NCBI RefSeq assembly: GCF_002887595.1
Contig: NZ_PEBU01000002.1
Coordinates: 372,001 to 436,000, forward strand
DNA length: 64,000 bases
From: Bowmanella denitrificans
GTDB taxonomy: Bacteria > Pseudomonadota > Gammaproteobacteria > Enterobacterales > Alteromonadaceae
Direction of reading: 5' to 3'
Shown: in pieces, positions 37,480-46,317 of the stretch
How positions within the stretch are numbered: the first letter of the stretch is position 1
How the letters are laid out: the number at the start of each line of letters is the position of its first letter
Program-made: the position numbers and the translations under genes
Notes under the pieces: generated by a model
Told to the model about the DNA's origin: nothing
The model's database searches: none
What the model saw: only the letters and a program-made list of their open reading frames with translations

Positions 37480-40077
37480 ATGCAGAAGCAAAAACTATAT
37501 ACCGCAGTATTGACCTCACTCTTCACCAGCTTACCAAGTTCAGCATTGCTTGCTCAGCAGGATACCGGTATGGAATCACTGGAAAAAATTCAGGTGACTG
37601 GCTCAAGGATAAAGCGCACTGATATGGAAGGACCCAGCCCGGTTCAAAGCATTGACCGGGCGGATATTGAACGAACCGGTTTTCAAAACTTACAACAATT
37701 ATTGGAGCGGCTGCCGGTTAACGGCGCTGGCACATTTTCAACCCGCAATAACAGCCAGGATTCCACCGCCAATGGTGCAGCTGCCGTAAGCCTGCGTGGG
37801 CTTGGGCCGGATGCTACCCTGGTCTTGATTAATGGCCGGCGGGTAGGGATCAGTGCCTTTGCCGAAGGCGTGACCAACTCTTTTGTGGATATTAACAGCA
37901 TTCCTGTGTCGGCTATTCAGCGCATTGATATCTTAAAAGATGGTGCCTCAGCGATTTACGGCTCTGATGCGGTGGCTGGCGTGGTCAATATCATCCTTAA
38001 ACAGGATATTGATGGGTTGGAAATCGAAGCCTCTTATGGACAGACCAAGGGCGGCGATTATGATGAGAAACATGTCAGTATGGTCTGGGGCACTGGCGAG
38101 GGAAAAAGTCGGGCATCAGTGATCTTTGATTACTTTAATAACTCAGAATTAAGTAATGCAGATATGGGGCGGTTTGGCACGGCAGATCAAACCCCTTATG
38201 GCGGCATGGATTTTCGTTCATCCCGCGGATTTCCCGGCTATTTCTATGTGAACGGAGTAAAAACCGTTGATCCAGCTTGCCCGCCTGAGCAATTAAATGT
38301 CGAAAACCAAAACTGCTACTATGACTACGGGCCGGCCAGTATCACTATTCCCAAAGCTGAGCGGCTGGGGGCCATCTTTATGCTCAATCATGAATTTGGC
38401 AATGATATTGAAGCTTTTGTGGAGGTGGCTGTACAGCACAATACTTCCAATGCCGGTGGCGCTGCCACACCGCTGGACGAGTCGGCCGGGCTGACGGTAC
38501 CTGCTTCCCATCCCAATAACCCCTTTGGTCAGGATATTGATATTGGGCGCTTTCGCCCGGTTGATGGTGGCAACCGCCGCTGGGATATTGAATCCGACAC
38601 CTTGAGAATGCTGGCAGGGCTAAAAGGCGAATTTAATCAGTGGCTGTGGGAAGTGTCGGTGCAAAAAGGTCGCAGCGAATCACAGCAAACCGGTAATCAA
38701 CATCAGGGTTGGGTAAGGGTAGATTACCTGCAACGGGAAATTAATGCCGGGCGCTATAATCCGTTTGGCGGCACATACAATGATGCCGATGTGGTTGCCG
38801 ACATTACCACCAGTCTGGTGCGTCTGGGGGAATCAAGGATCACTGCAGCGGATATTAGTATCAGTGGCGACTTGTTTGAGTTTGAACAGAACAGGGTGAT
38901 GATGGCGGCAGGGCTTGAATATCGTAAGGAGCAGGTGTCGGACATCCCTGATGAACAGTTCCAGCAGGGGCTGATCTTCGGCACCGAAGCGGTATCTGCA
39001 GCAGCCAAACGTAGCCAATGGGCTGCCTACCTGGAGTTTTCTGTGCCCTTTGGCGATGCGCTGGAACTGCAGGCGGCGGGCCGTTACGATGACTACAGTG
39101 ATTTTGGTAGCACCTTTAACCCCAAATTCGCCATGCGCTACTTAATTAGTGACGATATTACCCTGCGCGCGTCCTGGGCACAGGGCTTCAGAGCGCCGTC
39201 ATTGGCGCAAGTTGGTTTGGGCCCCTCTGAAATATCCGTATTCTTTAAAGACACCTATCGCTGTCTGGCCATGGGGCTGGATCCGGATACAGAATGTGAT
39301 GTGCTGGATTACAATGTCGAGTTTCGCGGTAACCCAGATTTAAAAGCGGAAGAATCTGAGTCCTGGAATATCGGTATTTTCTACGCCAATGACACAGGGT
39401 TTGATGCTGGCTTTGATCTTTGGAGTATCACGCAGGAAAACAAGATTGAGGTTTTCCATGAAGATGTTTATCAGGCCCAGTGTAACCAGCAGAACAGTCC
39501 CTTGTGTGAGCGTAATCCACCCCAAGCCGGTGAGTCACTGGGGGTGTTGTCCAAAGTACACGGCAACCTGCGCAATGTCAGCAGTCAGGATGTGGCCGGA
39601 GTAGACCTGTCAGCCAACTACAGGTTGGATATGCAGGAATGGGGGGAAGTGAAATTTGGTATCCAGTGGACCGCCATGCATAAATTTGAGCGTGGTGGCA
39701 GAGACTACCTGGGGGAATATGAATACCCTAAACACCGCTGGGTGGGTACAACGGACTGGCGGCTGGGTGATGTTGGGGTCAGTTTGATCTTCAGTTACAT
39801 TGGCGAGTTCGAAGATACCCCGGATATAGACTTTGACGGCAATCTTGATTTTGACCAGAATCAAAGTCGTATGGTGGACAGCCATTTGTTAACCGACCTG
39901 CAACTTACCTGGCAGGCCAGCCAGCCGCTACGCCTGACATTGGGGGTAAACAATCTGTTTGATAAGGAGCCGCCCTTTGCCATTGGCAATGGCGATGACG
40001 ATCTGTTTGGTTATGTTTCAACGGTGCATAACCCCAGAGGCCGACATTTGTATGCCAAAGCGGCATATCGCTTCTAA
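37480..40077 (+). CDS. TonB-dependent outer-membrane receptor (865 aa)
   Basis: A receptor with signal peptide (about residues 1-26, ending LLAQ), a TonB box (EKIQVTGSRIKRTD), a plug domain (VSLRGLGPDATLVLINGRR, then IDILKDGASAIYGSDAVAGVV) and a beta-barrel ending in YRF. The longer frame begins 15 codons upstream. The ATG at 37480 has AAAAGGA before it and gives a proper signal peptide. It follows the LodA/LodB pair by about 100 nt on the same strand. A functional link, such as uptake of a peptide or amino-acid-linked substrate, is possible but unproven. A terminator follows. Confidence 0.93.
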   Translation: MQKQKLYTAVLTSLFTSLPSSALLAQQDTGMESLEKIQVTGSRIKRTDMEGPSPVQSIDRADIERTGFQNLQQLLERLPVNGAGTFSTRNNSQDSTANGAAAVSLRGLGPDATLVLINGRRVGISAFAEGVTNSFVDINSIPVSAIQRIDILKDGASAIYGSDAVAGVVNIILKQDIDGLEIEASYGQTKGGDYDEKHVSMVWGTGEGKSRASVIFDYFNNSELSNADMGRFGTADQTPYGGMDFRSSRGFPGYFYVNGVKTVDPACPPEQLNVENQNCYYDYGPASITIPKAERLGAIFMLNHEFGNDIEAFVEVAVQHNTSNAGGAATPLDESAGLTVPASHPNNPFGQDIDIGRFRPVDGGNRRWDIESDTLRMLAGLKGEFNQWLWEVSVQKGRSESQQTGNQHQGWVRVDYLQREINAGRYNPFGGTYNDADVVADITTSLVRLGESRITAADISISGDLFEFEQNRVMMAAGLEYRKEQVSDIPDEQFQQGLIFGTEAVSAAAKRSQWAAYLEFSVPFGDALELQAAGRYDDYSDFGSTFNPKFAMRYLISDDITLRASWAQGFRAPSLAQVGLGPSEISVFFKDTYRCLAMGLDPDTECDVLDYNVEFRGNPDLKAEESESWNIGIFYANDTGFDAGFDLWSITQENKIEVFHEDVYQAQCNQQNSPLCERNPPQAGESLGVLSKVHGNLRNVSSQDVAGVDLSANYRLDMQEWGEVKFGIQWTAMHKFERGGRDYLGEYEYPKHRWVGTTDWRLGDVGVSLIFSYIGEFEDTPDIDFDGNLDFDQNQSRMVDSHLLTDLQLTWQASQPLRLTLGVNNLFDKEPPFAIGNGDDDLFGYVSTVHNPRGRHLYAKAAYRF

Positions 40078-40088
40078 TATTGCGAGCA

Positions 40089-40116
40089 GCGCCGCCATGC
40101 TAGGCGGCGCATTTTG
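40089..40116 (+). terminator. Rho-independent terminator
   Basis: A perfect 8-bp stem, GCGCCGCC/GGCGGCGC, with a 6-nt loop is followed by ATTTTGTA, 11 bases after the third TonB receptor. Confidence 0.78.
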
Positions 40117-40185
40117 TATAGAGAAGGGCCATTTAGCTTGTGAATATAAAAAGCTGTTTATAGTTTGTTGGATGTACTGCCTAAC

Positions 40186-40599
40186 TTATTGGGCATTGTT
40201 GCTAATTGCCTGATCAAAGTAATTTTTGACGCTGATCTGACTGTCGTTAGCCAGTCGCTGATAACAAATACCGGCAAAGGCATAGGTGTGGCCAGCGTAT
40301 TCCAACACCACGTAAGGGGCATCTGGGTTACTGTTATCGTAATGCCAATGGCCGCCCACCAGTTTACGGAAAATCTCACCAATGTATGCGCCATACAGAT
40401 TGCAAATGGTAAATACCGCAGCATTTTCCAGGGCTGAGTCACTGTATTTTTCCAACCATTTAAGAATGGCCACATCCACCAGCGCCACACTCTGTGGGCT
40501 GTGGTCCAGTTCAATGCCAAACTCTTCACGGGTTGTCAGCACCGCATTGTGAGCAGTATCTGACATCAGACTATGCAACTCTTCACGGGTCATTTGCAT
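40186..40599 (-). CDS. Conserved-looking protein of unknown function (137 aa)
   Basis: Not firmly recognised. A soluble acidic protein with an N-terminal helical part (ELHSLMSDTAHNAV) and a C-terminal half of the type seen in DUF3806 proteins (NLYGAYIGEIFRKLVGGHWHYD and following); that resemblance is tentative. The open frame runs 12 codons further up to a GTG, but the ATG at 40599 follows AGAGGA and overlaps the stop of the LysR gene (TGATG), so it is translationally coupled. Its tie to a regulator suggests a regulatory or accessory role; nothing more can be said. Confidence 0.7.
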   Translation of the reverse strand: MQMTREELHSLMSDTAHNAVLTTREEFGIELDHSPQSVALVDVAILKWLEKYSDSALENAAVFTICNLYGAYIGEIFRKLVGGHWHYDNSNPDAPYVVLEYAGHTYAFAGICYQRLANDSQISVKNYFDQAISNNAQ

Positions 40600-41528
40600 C
40601 AGTTTTCCTCTGGTCTTTGGTCTCGCTCGGCACACTCGTTATGTATCTGCCGGTGTGCGAGAATCAATTCTGATAATAATTTACTTCCTGGTCCGAGGGT
40701 ATCAGGGTTGGGATGAACTAACCATGCTACCAGCTTACGAAAGGTGCTACCCTGAATTTCAAGCTTGACCAGATCGCCACTAACAATATGTTGTTCTACC
40801 GTGTGGGTTGGCAGCCAGCAAAATCCCTGGCCCTGCAGCATCAGTTCAATGGCGGTATTAAAGTGGCTGACTGTCCAGCGCTGCTCTGAACGCAACCAAC
40901 CCTGCTTTTCATTGGGGGACTGGGAGGTGTCTTTAATTACCAGTTGCAGATGGTGCAGTAATTCATTGGCATCAATAGGGGAAGGCAGCGCCGCCAGTGG
41001 ATGTTCAGCGTGGCACACCGCTATAAAGTAAAGCTCGGCAATGGGTTCGCCCAGATAACCTTTGGGCACGGTGCCGGTAATCACTATGTCAGCCCAACCA
41101 TCGGTAATGGCCTCTTCGGTGCCGGTTAGCACAGTGTCGATGATTTTCAGGCGACTGCCGCGGCTTTGTGGGTAAAACGCCTTTAAGGCCGGATAAAACA
41201 GTTCTCTGGGGTAAGCTAAGTCTAAGGCGACGGTGATTTCAGGCTCCCAGTCCTGATTGATATTCTCTGCCAGGAACTCAAGCTCCTGCACATTCTGGGT
41301 CAGGTGCCGGGAACGGCGTAGCATGACCTCACCGGCTTCGGTCAGAAAAGCTTTGCGTCCCTTCACTTCCAGCAATTGCACATTGAGCTGACTTTGCAAT
41401 TTCGCTACCGCGTGATTTAACGAAGATTGGCTTTTATTCAGCTTAGCGGCGGCATGGGCATAGCCGCCATGGTCGACCACAGCCTGTAAAATTCGCCATT
41501 GTTCCAGGGTGGTTTTAGGCCTGTACAT
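40599..41528 (-). CDS. LysR-family transcriptional regulator (309 aa)
   Basis: A winged helix-turn-helix (TLEQWRILQAVVDHGGYAHA, then LNKSQSSLNHAVAKLQSQL) and a LysR effector-binding domain. The open frame begins 21 codons earlier, but the ATG at 41528 places the helix-turn-helix at the standard distance from the N terminus. It overlaps the downstream unknown gene by one base. No divergent target gene lies close upstream: the next gene, the DUF3472 lipoprotein, is on the same strand more than 230 bp away. Targets are therefore not evident. Confidence 0.87.
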   Translation of the reverse strand: MYRPKTTLEQWRILQAVVDHGGYAHAAAKLNKSQSSLNHAVAKLQSQLNVQLLEVKGRKAFLTEAGEVMLRRSRHLTQNVQELEFLAENINQDWEPEITVALDLAYPRELFYPALKAFYPQSRGSRLKIIDTVLTGTEEAITDGWADIVITGTVPKGYLGEPIAELYFIAVCHAEHPLAALPSPIDANELLHHLQLVIKDTSQSPNEKQGWLRSEQRWTVSHFNTAIELMLQGQGFCWLPTHTVEQHIVSGDLVKLEIQGSTFRKLVAWLVHPNPDTLGPGSKLLSELILAHRQIHNECAERDQRPEEN

Positions 41529-41667
41529 TGTGCTGATATTTCTATTTTTTCGATAGGTTCCTATGCTAGTGCCGGGGCAGGGGAATTGCAACGCTGTTAG
41601 GTAATCAGCTCATATTAACTGCAAGTAATCCCCACATCTCCAGATTCACTGCCTGGACGCACAGAAT

Positions 41668-41735
41668 GCAGCGTTTTCAACAATATATACTGAAAGCGCT
41701 GCGTTTCTCTGCGTGTTCTCTGCGGCTTTGCGAGA
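41668..41735. repeat. Hairpin plus CTCTGCG-type repeat in an intergenic gap
   Basis: A 12-bp inverted repeat (GCAGCGTTTTCA at 41668-41679, TGAAAGCGCTGC at 41691-41702, one G-U pair) runs directly into the phased repeats TTTCTCTGCG, GTTCTCTGCG and GCTTTGCG. There is no long T tract on either strand. It resembles dispersed non-coding repeats of CTCTGCG type seen in several bacterial genomes, from memory. Confidence 0.45.
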
Positions 41736-41761
41736 GAGTATTTTCTGCTCGTTAGTGGCAA

Positions 41762-43108
41762 TCAGGGCTGCGGCAAAGCAGAAAAGTCTACTAGTGGCTG
41801 CTGACCGTTAGGATTGCGCTCAAACCGGCTATCAGCTTGAGTTGGCGGATAAACAAAGCCACCGTTTTTCAGAATAAAACCGTTGTCATCACTGTCACCC
41901 TGGAAATCCAGACGATCTTCGTCCCGTCCGGTGCCGTCCACCGTGAAGCGGGCCTGGGTTAATTCATGCCATTGCCCTTCGGTGTCCATGGCCCATTGAT
42001 TCTGATACCAGGCCCAGCGGCCCTGATCGCCATATTGGGTCAGAAAATTCTCTAAAAAGCTGTGCAGACGGGTGGCATAGGTATCGGTCTGTGGGCGTTT
42101 AAAGCTGGCGATAAGTTGCCAACTATCTTGTGCTTTAGGCTTAAACCAGGCTGTATAGTCTGTACTGTTATCCCCGGCTGGGGTGACCTTTAATAAAAAG
42201 CTGTAGGTGGTATCGGCCTGCCATGTGTATTTCAGGTAGCTTTGACCTCCCGAACCCTCGTTACCAAATTCCCCGGTATACACGCCATCGCCTTTGCCAA
42301 GTAACTGAATGCGCTGCTCGGGGGGAATTTGACTCGGGTCGTCAGTTTGAAACGGGCTCCAGATAGAAAACAGCACCCGCCTTTCTATCTCCGAATTGAC
42401 CTGAATACCAAAATAGCCTTCCCCAAAACCATTGGCCATATAGTAAGAGCCGGGTACATCCTGACCACCGGGAACAGTGATCTCGCTGTAAAACCACTCG
42501 ATGTCACGATTAACTGGCATATCGTAGCTGAAATGCACAGAGGGACCACGCCGTCCCCAATAAGGATTGCCTTCATCCAGATAATACAGCGTCGTGGTGC
42601 TGTCTTTGGGCCAGACGGCCAGGCTATGTAACCTGGGCAGGTCACCACTCTGGCCATTCAAACTGCGAATTTTAAGCTGCTGATAGCCTGCGCTGCCCAG
42701 TGTGACCTCAAACAACGGGTAAGTATGTTGCTGGCCTTTGTCCAGGGTCAGTTCAACTTCCTGATCGCCCAGGCTAACGGCCAAACGCTGAGAGGTGTCA
42801 GTGCTTGCCGTCAGGCCAAGCGTCAGGGTATCAGCTCTATCCAGAGCAAAATAACTTAGCAGGCTATGTTGATTGTTTTGCCAGTTAAGCGTAGTGGCGT
42901 CTTCATTGGCCACCAATGCCAGACTGGCAGCCGGGTTATCTTGCACCCAGGTATTAAAGCTCAATGGAATGTCCACCGCCTGACTGCTGGGCAAGGTGAG
43001 AATGTTGGCATCAGGCTGCTGGGTTAGCTGTGGTGCATTGTCGCTGCTGCCGCCGCAACTGCATAACAGCAATAATAGCGGTACTGTGAATTTATGTTGA
43101 TTAAGCAT
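41762..43108 (-). CDS. DUF3472-type lipoprotein of the GalNAc locus (448 aa)
   Basis: An exported protein with a short lipoprotein-like signal (LLLLLCSCGGSS, cysteine near residue 18). A beta-sandwich-like N-terminal part of the DUF5077 type (about 35-150) is followed by a DUF3472 domain (about 170-400, with FSYDMPVNRDIEWFYSEIT and EGYFGIQVNS). These paired domains occur in polysaccharide-utilisation genes and are assumed to bind sugar; no enzyme activity is known. The frame extends 16 codons upstream, but the ATG at 43108 fits the signal peptide. It is 65 nt downstream of the TonB receptor on the same strand and probably co-transcribed. Confidence 0.78.
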   Translation of the reverse strand: MLNQHKFTVPLLLLLCSCGGSSDNAPQLTQQPDANILTLPSSQAVDIPLSFNTWVQDNPAASLALVANEDATTLNWQNNQHSLLSYFALDRADTLTLGLTASTDTSQRLAVSLGDQEVELTLDKGQQHTYPLFEVTLGSAGYQQLKIRSLNGQSGDLPRLHSLAVWPKDSTTTLYYLDEGNPYWGRRGPSVHFSYDMPVNRDIEWFYSEITVPGGQDVPGSYYMANGFGEGYFGIQVNSEIERRVLFSIWSPFQTDDPSQIPPEQRIQLLGKGDGVYTGEFGNEGSGGQSYLKYTWQADTTYSFLLKVTPAGDNSTDYTAWFKPKAQDSWQLIASFKRPQTDTYATRLHSFLENFLTQYGDQGRWAWYQNQWAMDTEGQWHELTQARFTVDGTGRDEDRLDFQGDSDDNGFILKNGGFVYPPTQADSRFERNPNGQQPLVDFSALPQP

Positions 43109-43173
43109 GGCACTATCCGTTGCTAACAGGTTGAAAGAATTGCCGCCTAAGGACAAGGCGGCAATGGTCAGGT

Positions 43174-45990
43174 TTAGAATTTAGCTCTGACGCCCAGGGA
43201 AATCTGGCGTCCAAAGCGGTTAAGTAGACTCACCTGATCTTCCACCTTGGTGTAGGCCCAATAACGTTCGTTGGTCAGGTTGCTGCCTTCGGCAAAAATG
43301 CTGATTTTGTCTGTGACATCATAGCTCAGGCTGGCATCCCACTGACCGTAGTCAGAAATATAAGCCGGTCCGCCCCAGGCTTCAGGGTCATACATATATT
43401 TACCACGCCAGTTATAGGCAACACGGGCCTGAATGCCATATTGCTCATAATAGACCACCGCGTTGTAGGAGTTTTTCGACATACCTTTAAATGGCAAATT
43501 TTTGGCTTTGCGCTCAGGATCGTCGTAGCTGCTGTCCACATAGGTATAGTTAAACTGAAAGCCCAGGCCGTTAAAGGGCTCGGGCAACCATTCATCAAAA
43601 GATTGCTGGTAAGCAAATTCAAGGCCTTTGATATTAGCACCATAAGGACTTTTAACTGTACGGTTACCATGATAGGTGATGCCGTTTAGGGTATAAGGTC
43701 CTTCCACTTCTTCGATAAAGGACTTGATATCCTTAACAAACAGACCGCCGCTTAAGGCGCTGCTGTCACCAAAATACCACTCCAGGGTCATATCGGCCTG
43801 ATTGGCTTCTTCCGGCGTAGAACTGGGATCGCCCATATTCAGGGTCGGCAGACCATTCTCCTTGCTTTCAAAACTCACTGCTTTCCAAGGGCGCAGGTGA
43901 TTGAGACTAGGACGGCTGATGACTTTGGCGGCCGAGAAACGGAACAGCAACTCATCGGTCAGGCTCAGTTTAAAGTTTAAGCTGGGGAGTACATTGGAGT
44001 AATCGCTGGCAAAACTGACATCCACCGCTTCATTCCAGCCGTTCTTAATCGGATTTTTCGTATCATCAAGGACAATTTTATCCAGCTGGTAAACAGCACC
44101 AATAGAGCTGGTGCTGGTTTGCGATGCTCTGAGGCCCAGATTCAGCTTATACGGCAGAGAAAACAATTCATCTTCAAAGTAGGCCTGCACATAAGCGGTT
44201 TTTACCTCTTCTTCGATGGTGTAGCTACCAGCACGGCTCTGTGAGGCAACAATGTATTTGTCAGCCGCCTCGGCATTAATAGTGCGATAAAAGTCCAGCA
44301 GCTTATCGTAGTCAAAGCTGGGCCAGGGCTGTGGCATCTGACCGGCTTCACCGTCCATAAAGTTGTCAAAGTTGGCGGCCTGGAACACATCCGATGGAAT
44401 GCGAAATAAGGTGAAGTCGCCATTGGTAAATACGGAACTGTTGTCGTAAGGAAGCTTTTGTCCTTCCAGGTAGTGGCCACCACGACTAAACATACCGGGG
44501 GCTAAGGACGCATATTCACTGCGGGCTTTTGACTGTTTCAAATAGGTCAGGCCAAATTCCACTTTACTCAGTATGCCGTCTTCAAAGCGGTATTCACCGA
44601 TAAGCTTGGCATCATCCACCTTGTCTTCCACCCCGACACCGGTGTTGCGGCTGTAGTGCGCGCCGTAGGTTTGTTCGGCATTCAGTCCTGGTGACATCAC
44701 CACATCAGGCAGCATATTGCCGGTGTTATGGTCGATGCGAATGCTGTCGATAAAGCCCCGTGCGACCACAAAGCGGTTGTCACCGGCGTTTTCATTTTTG
44801 GCCTTGGACGTAGCCAAGTCGGCGGTGACCGTCAGTGCGTCACTGGCATACCATTTAGTATTAAAGGCAAACTGGTAAGTATCGGTTTTTCTGGGTTCGG
44901 TCAGGTTAAGCAGTTCTACCATGGTATTGCCTGTTTGCGTCATGGCCACCACACGGCCCTGATCGTCAAAGGTGGCATCGGTAAATACCGGCGTACCAGG
45001 TGTCCAAGATTCATCATAGTTAACAAAACCAATCTGATAGCGATGGCCGTCGGTATTGTAGCGCGAATACAAGCCGTCGAAATTTACATCCAGTGCTTCA
45101 GTCGGCCGCCATTGCACAGCCACCGTTCCGCCGATACGGGTGCGGGTATCCTGAGCATTATTGAAATACATATAGCTGGGAATTTTTGATGCGTAGGTTT
45201 CGTTTTCATCAATCACACCATTGCCATTGGTGTCCACAGGCACGCCCGCGCTGTCTTCATCCCAGCCTTCATCCGGGTCAAAGAAACCGCCGGCGGAATA
45301 CTCGTCTTCACGCAGGGTCTTCTTTGAATAAGCACCGGATATCAGCACGCCAAAGGTGTTGTCGCTGTTCACATCACCAATGATAAAAGAGCCGTGTGGG
45401 TTAATATCTTCAGAGCGGGATTCGTAGATGCCTTTTCCCGACAGGCTTAAGGTAAAGCCTTCAAGATCAAGGGGTTTACGGGTCTGGATATTGACTATTG
45501 CGCCAATGCCACCTTCGGTAAGCCTGGCTTCTGGCGACTTATACACTTCCAGTACGTTTACCAGTTCCGAAGCGATAGTGTCATAGTTAAAATCACGCCC
45601 GGCATTGTCCGAAGCCAATTTGCGGCCATTCAAGGTGGTGATGTTGTAGCCGTCACCCAGCCCCCGTACCAGAATATTCTGCCCCTCACCGCCATTGCGG
45701 GTAATGGTAATGCCGGGAATACGTTGCAGTGCTTCAGCCAGGTTTTCGTCGGGGAACTTGCCGATATCGTCGGCGATAATCAGGTCAACCACACTGTCTG
45801 CGTTTTGTTTTTGAAACAGTGATTCAGTGATACTGCTGCGCAGGCCGCGAACCTGAATCTTTTCAACGTCCTGGCCTTTAACGTCCTGGCTGTCTTCTTG
45901 GTTTTCTTGTTGTTGCGCCAGCGTTGGCAGGCTGGTACCCAGCAGTGCCATGGCCAGACACAGCGATAATTTACTGTACTTGGTTTTCAT
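43174..45990 (-). CDS. TonB-dependent receptor of the GalNAc locus (938 aa)
   Basis: A large receptor of the type common in Caulobacter, Xanthomonas and Alteromonadales for oligosaccharides. Signal peptide about 1-25 (ending TLAQ); TonB-box-like VEKIQVRGLRSSI; plug with SVVDLIIADDIGKFPDEN, ALQRIPGITI, ILVRGLGDGYN and TEGGIGAIVNI; long barrel ending in RAKF. GAGGGG precedes the ATG. It is divergent from agaR and the GalNAc catabolic genes, with a phased-repeat operator candidate in its leader. By position it most likely imports GalNAc-containing oligosaccharides. The DUF3472 lipoprotein follows on the same transcript. Confidence 0.93.
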   Translation of the reverse strand: MKTKYSKLSLCLAMALLGTSLPTLAQQQENQEDSQDVKGQDVEKIQVRGLRSSITESLFQKQNADSVVDLIIADDIGKFPDENLAEALQRIPGITITRNGGEGQNILVRGLGDGYNITTLNGRKLASDNAGRDFNYDTIASELVNVLEVYKSPEARLTEGGIGAIVNIQTRKPLDLEGFTLSLSGKGIYESRSEDINPHGSFIIGDVNSDNTFGVLISGAYSKKTLREDEYSAGGFFDPDEGWDEDSAGVPVDTNGNGVIDENETYASKIPSYMYFNNAQDTRTRIGGTVAVQWRPTEALDVNFDGLYSRYNTDGHRYQIGFVNYDESWTPGTPVFTDATFDDQGRVVAMTQTGNTMVELLNLTEPRKTDTYQFAFNTKWYASDALTVTADLATSKAKNENAGDNRFVVARGFIDSIRIDHNTGNMLPDVVMSPGLNAEQTYGAHYSRNTGVGVEDKVDDAKLIGEYRFEDGILSKVEFGLTYLKQSKARSEYASLAPGMFSRGGHYLEGQKLPYDNSSVFTNGDFTLFRIPSDVFQAANFDNFMDGEAGQMPQPWPSFDYDKLLDFYRTINAEAADKYIVASQSRAGSYTIEEEVKTAYVQAYFEDELFSLPYKLNLGLRASQTSTSSIGAVYQLDKIVLDDTKNPIKNGWNEAVDVSFASDYSNVLPSLNFKLSLTDELLFRFSAAKVISRPSLNHLRPWKAVSFESKENGLPTLNMGDPSSTPEEANQADMTLEWYFGDSSALSGGLFVKDIKSFIEEVEGPYTLNGITYHGNRTVKSPYGANIKGLEFAYQQSFDEWLPEPFNGLGFQFNYTYVDSSYDDPERKAKNLPFKGMSKNSYNAVVYYEQYGIQARVAYNWRGKYMYDPEAWGGPAYISDYGQWDASLSYDVTDKISIFAEGSNLTNERYWAYTKVEDQVSLLNRFGRQISLGVRAKF

Positions 45991-46317
45991 TGTTTTGTTG
46001 TCCCCTCGATTTCACTTGTGCAAATGGTCTTTAAACGAAAGCAAATGAAACTTGCATATGTTTGCTTCGTGTTAAATAAAACGCCAATCCTGTTAAATGA
46101 TCAAGAAAAAATGAAAAAAAACTTTTAATATCTTTCGAAGTTGTGCATGATGCTAGCCAATGAAAGACACCAATATCCCTTGGGAAAGTTGGTTAACTGT
46201 TTGGGATATATAAGGTTTTTGATATGTGGCAGGGGGTTTGTCTGAGCTTTCAAAGTCTTTTGAATGTATTCGATGCCATGCTAGATTTTGTTCCTCACTT
46301 ACAAAGGGGAAACAAAC
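45991..46317. promoter_or_regulatory. Divergent control region of the GalNAc locus
   Basis: No gene. It must hold the promoters of both the receptor operon and the aga operon. Visible elements are phased AAAYGAAA repeats (46033-46050), another AAATGAAA at 46109-46116, and the wide inverted repeat ATATCCC (46173-46179) / GGGATAT (46203-46209). The region is A/T-rich. Confidence 0.5.
46033..46050 (-). promoter_or_regulatory. Candidate AgaR operator
   Basis: AAACGAAA and AAATGAAA repeat with a 10-bp period (46033-46040 and 46043-46050). On the minus strand this reads TTTCATTT and TTTCGTTT, recalling the repeated TTTCRTTT core described for E. coli AgaR. It lies in the leader of the TonB receptor operon, about 43 bases from the start codon. 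Confidence 0.5.

Noticed and set aside
44728-45189. 153-codon plus-strand ORF inside the TonB receptor of the GalNAc locus
   Set aside because: Antisense shadow of the receptor barrel; no domain and no ribosome-binding site.
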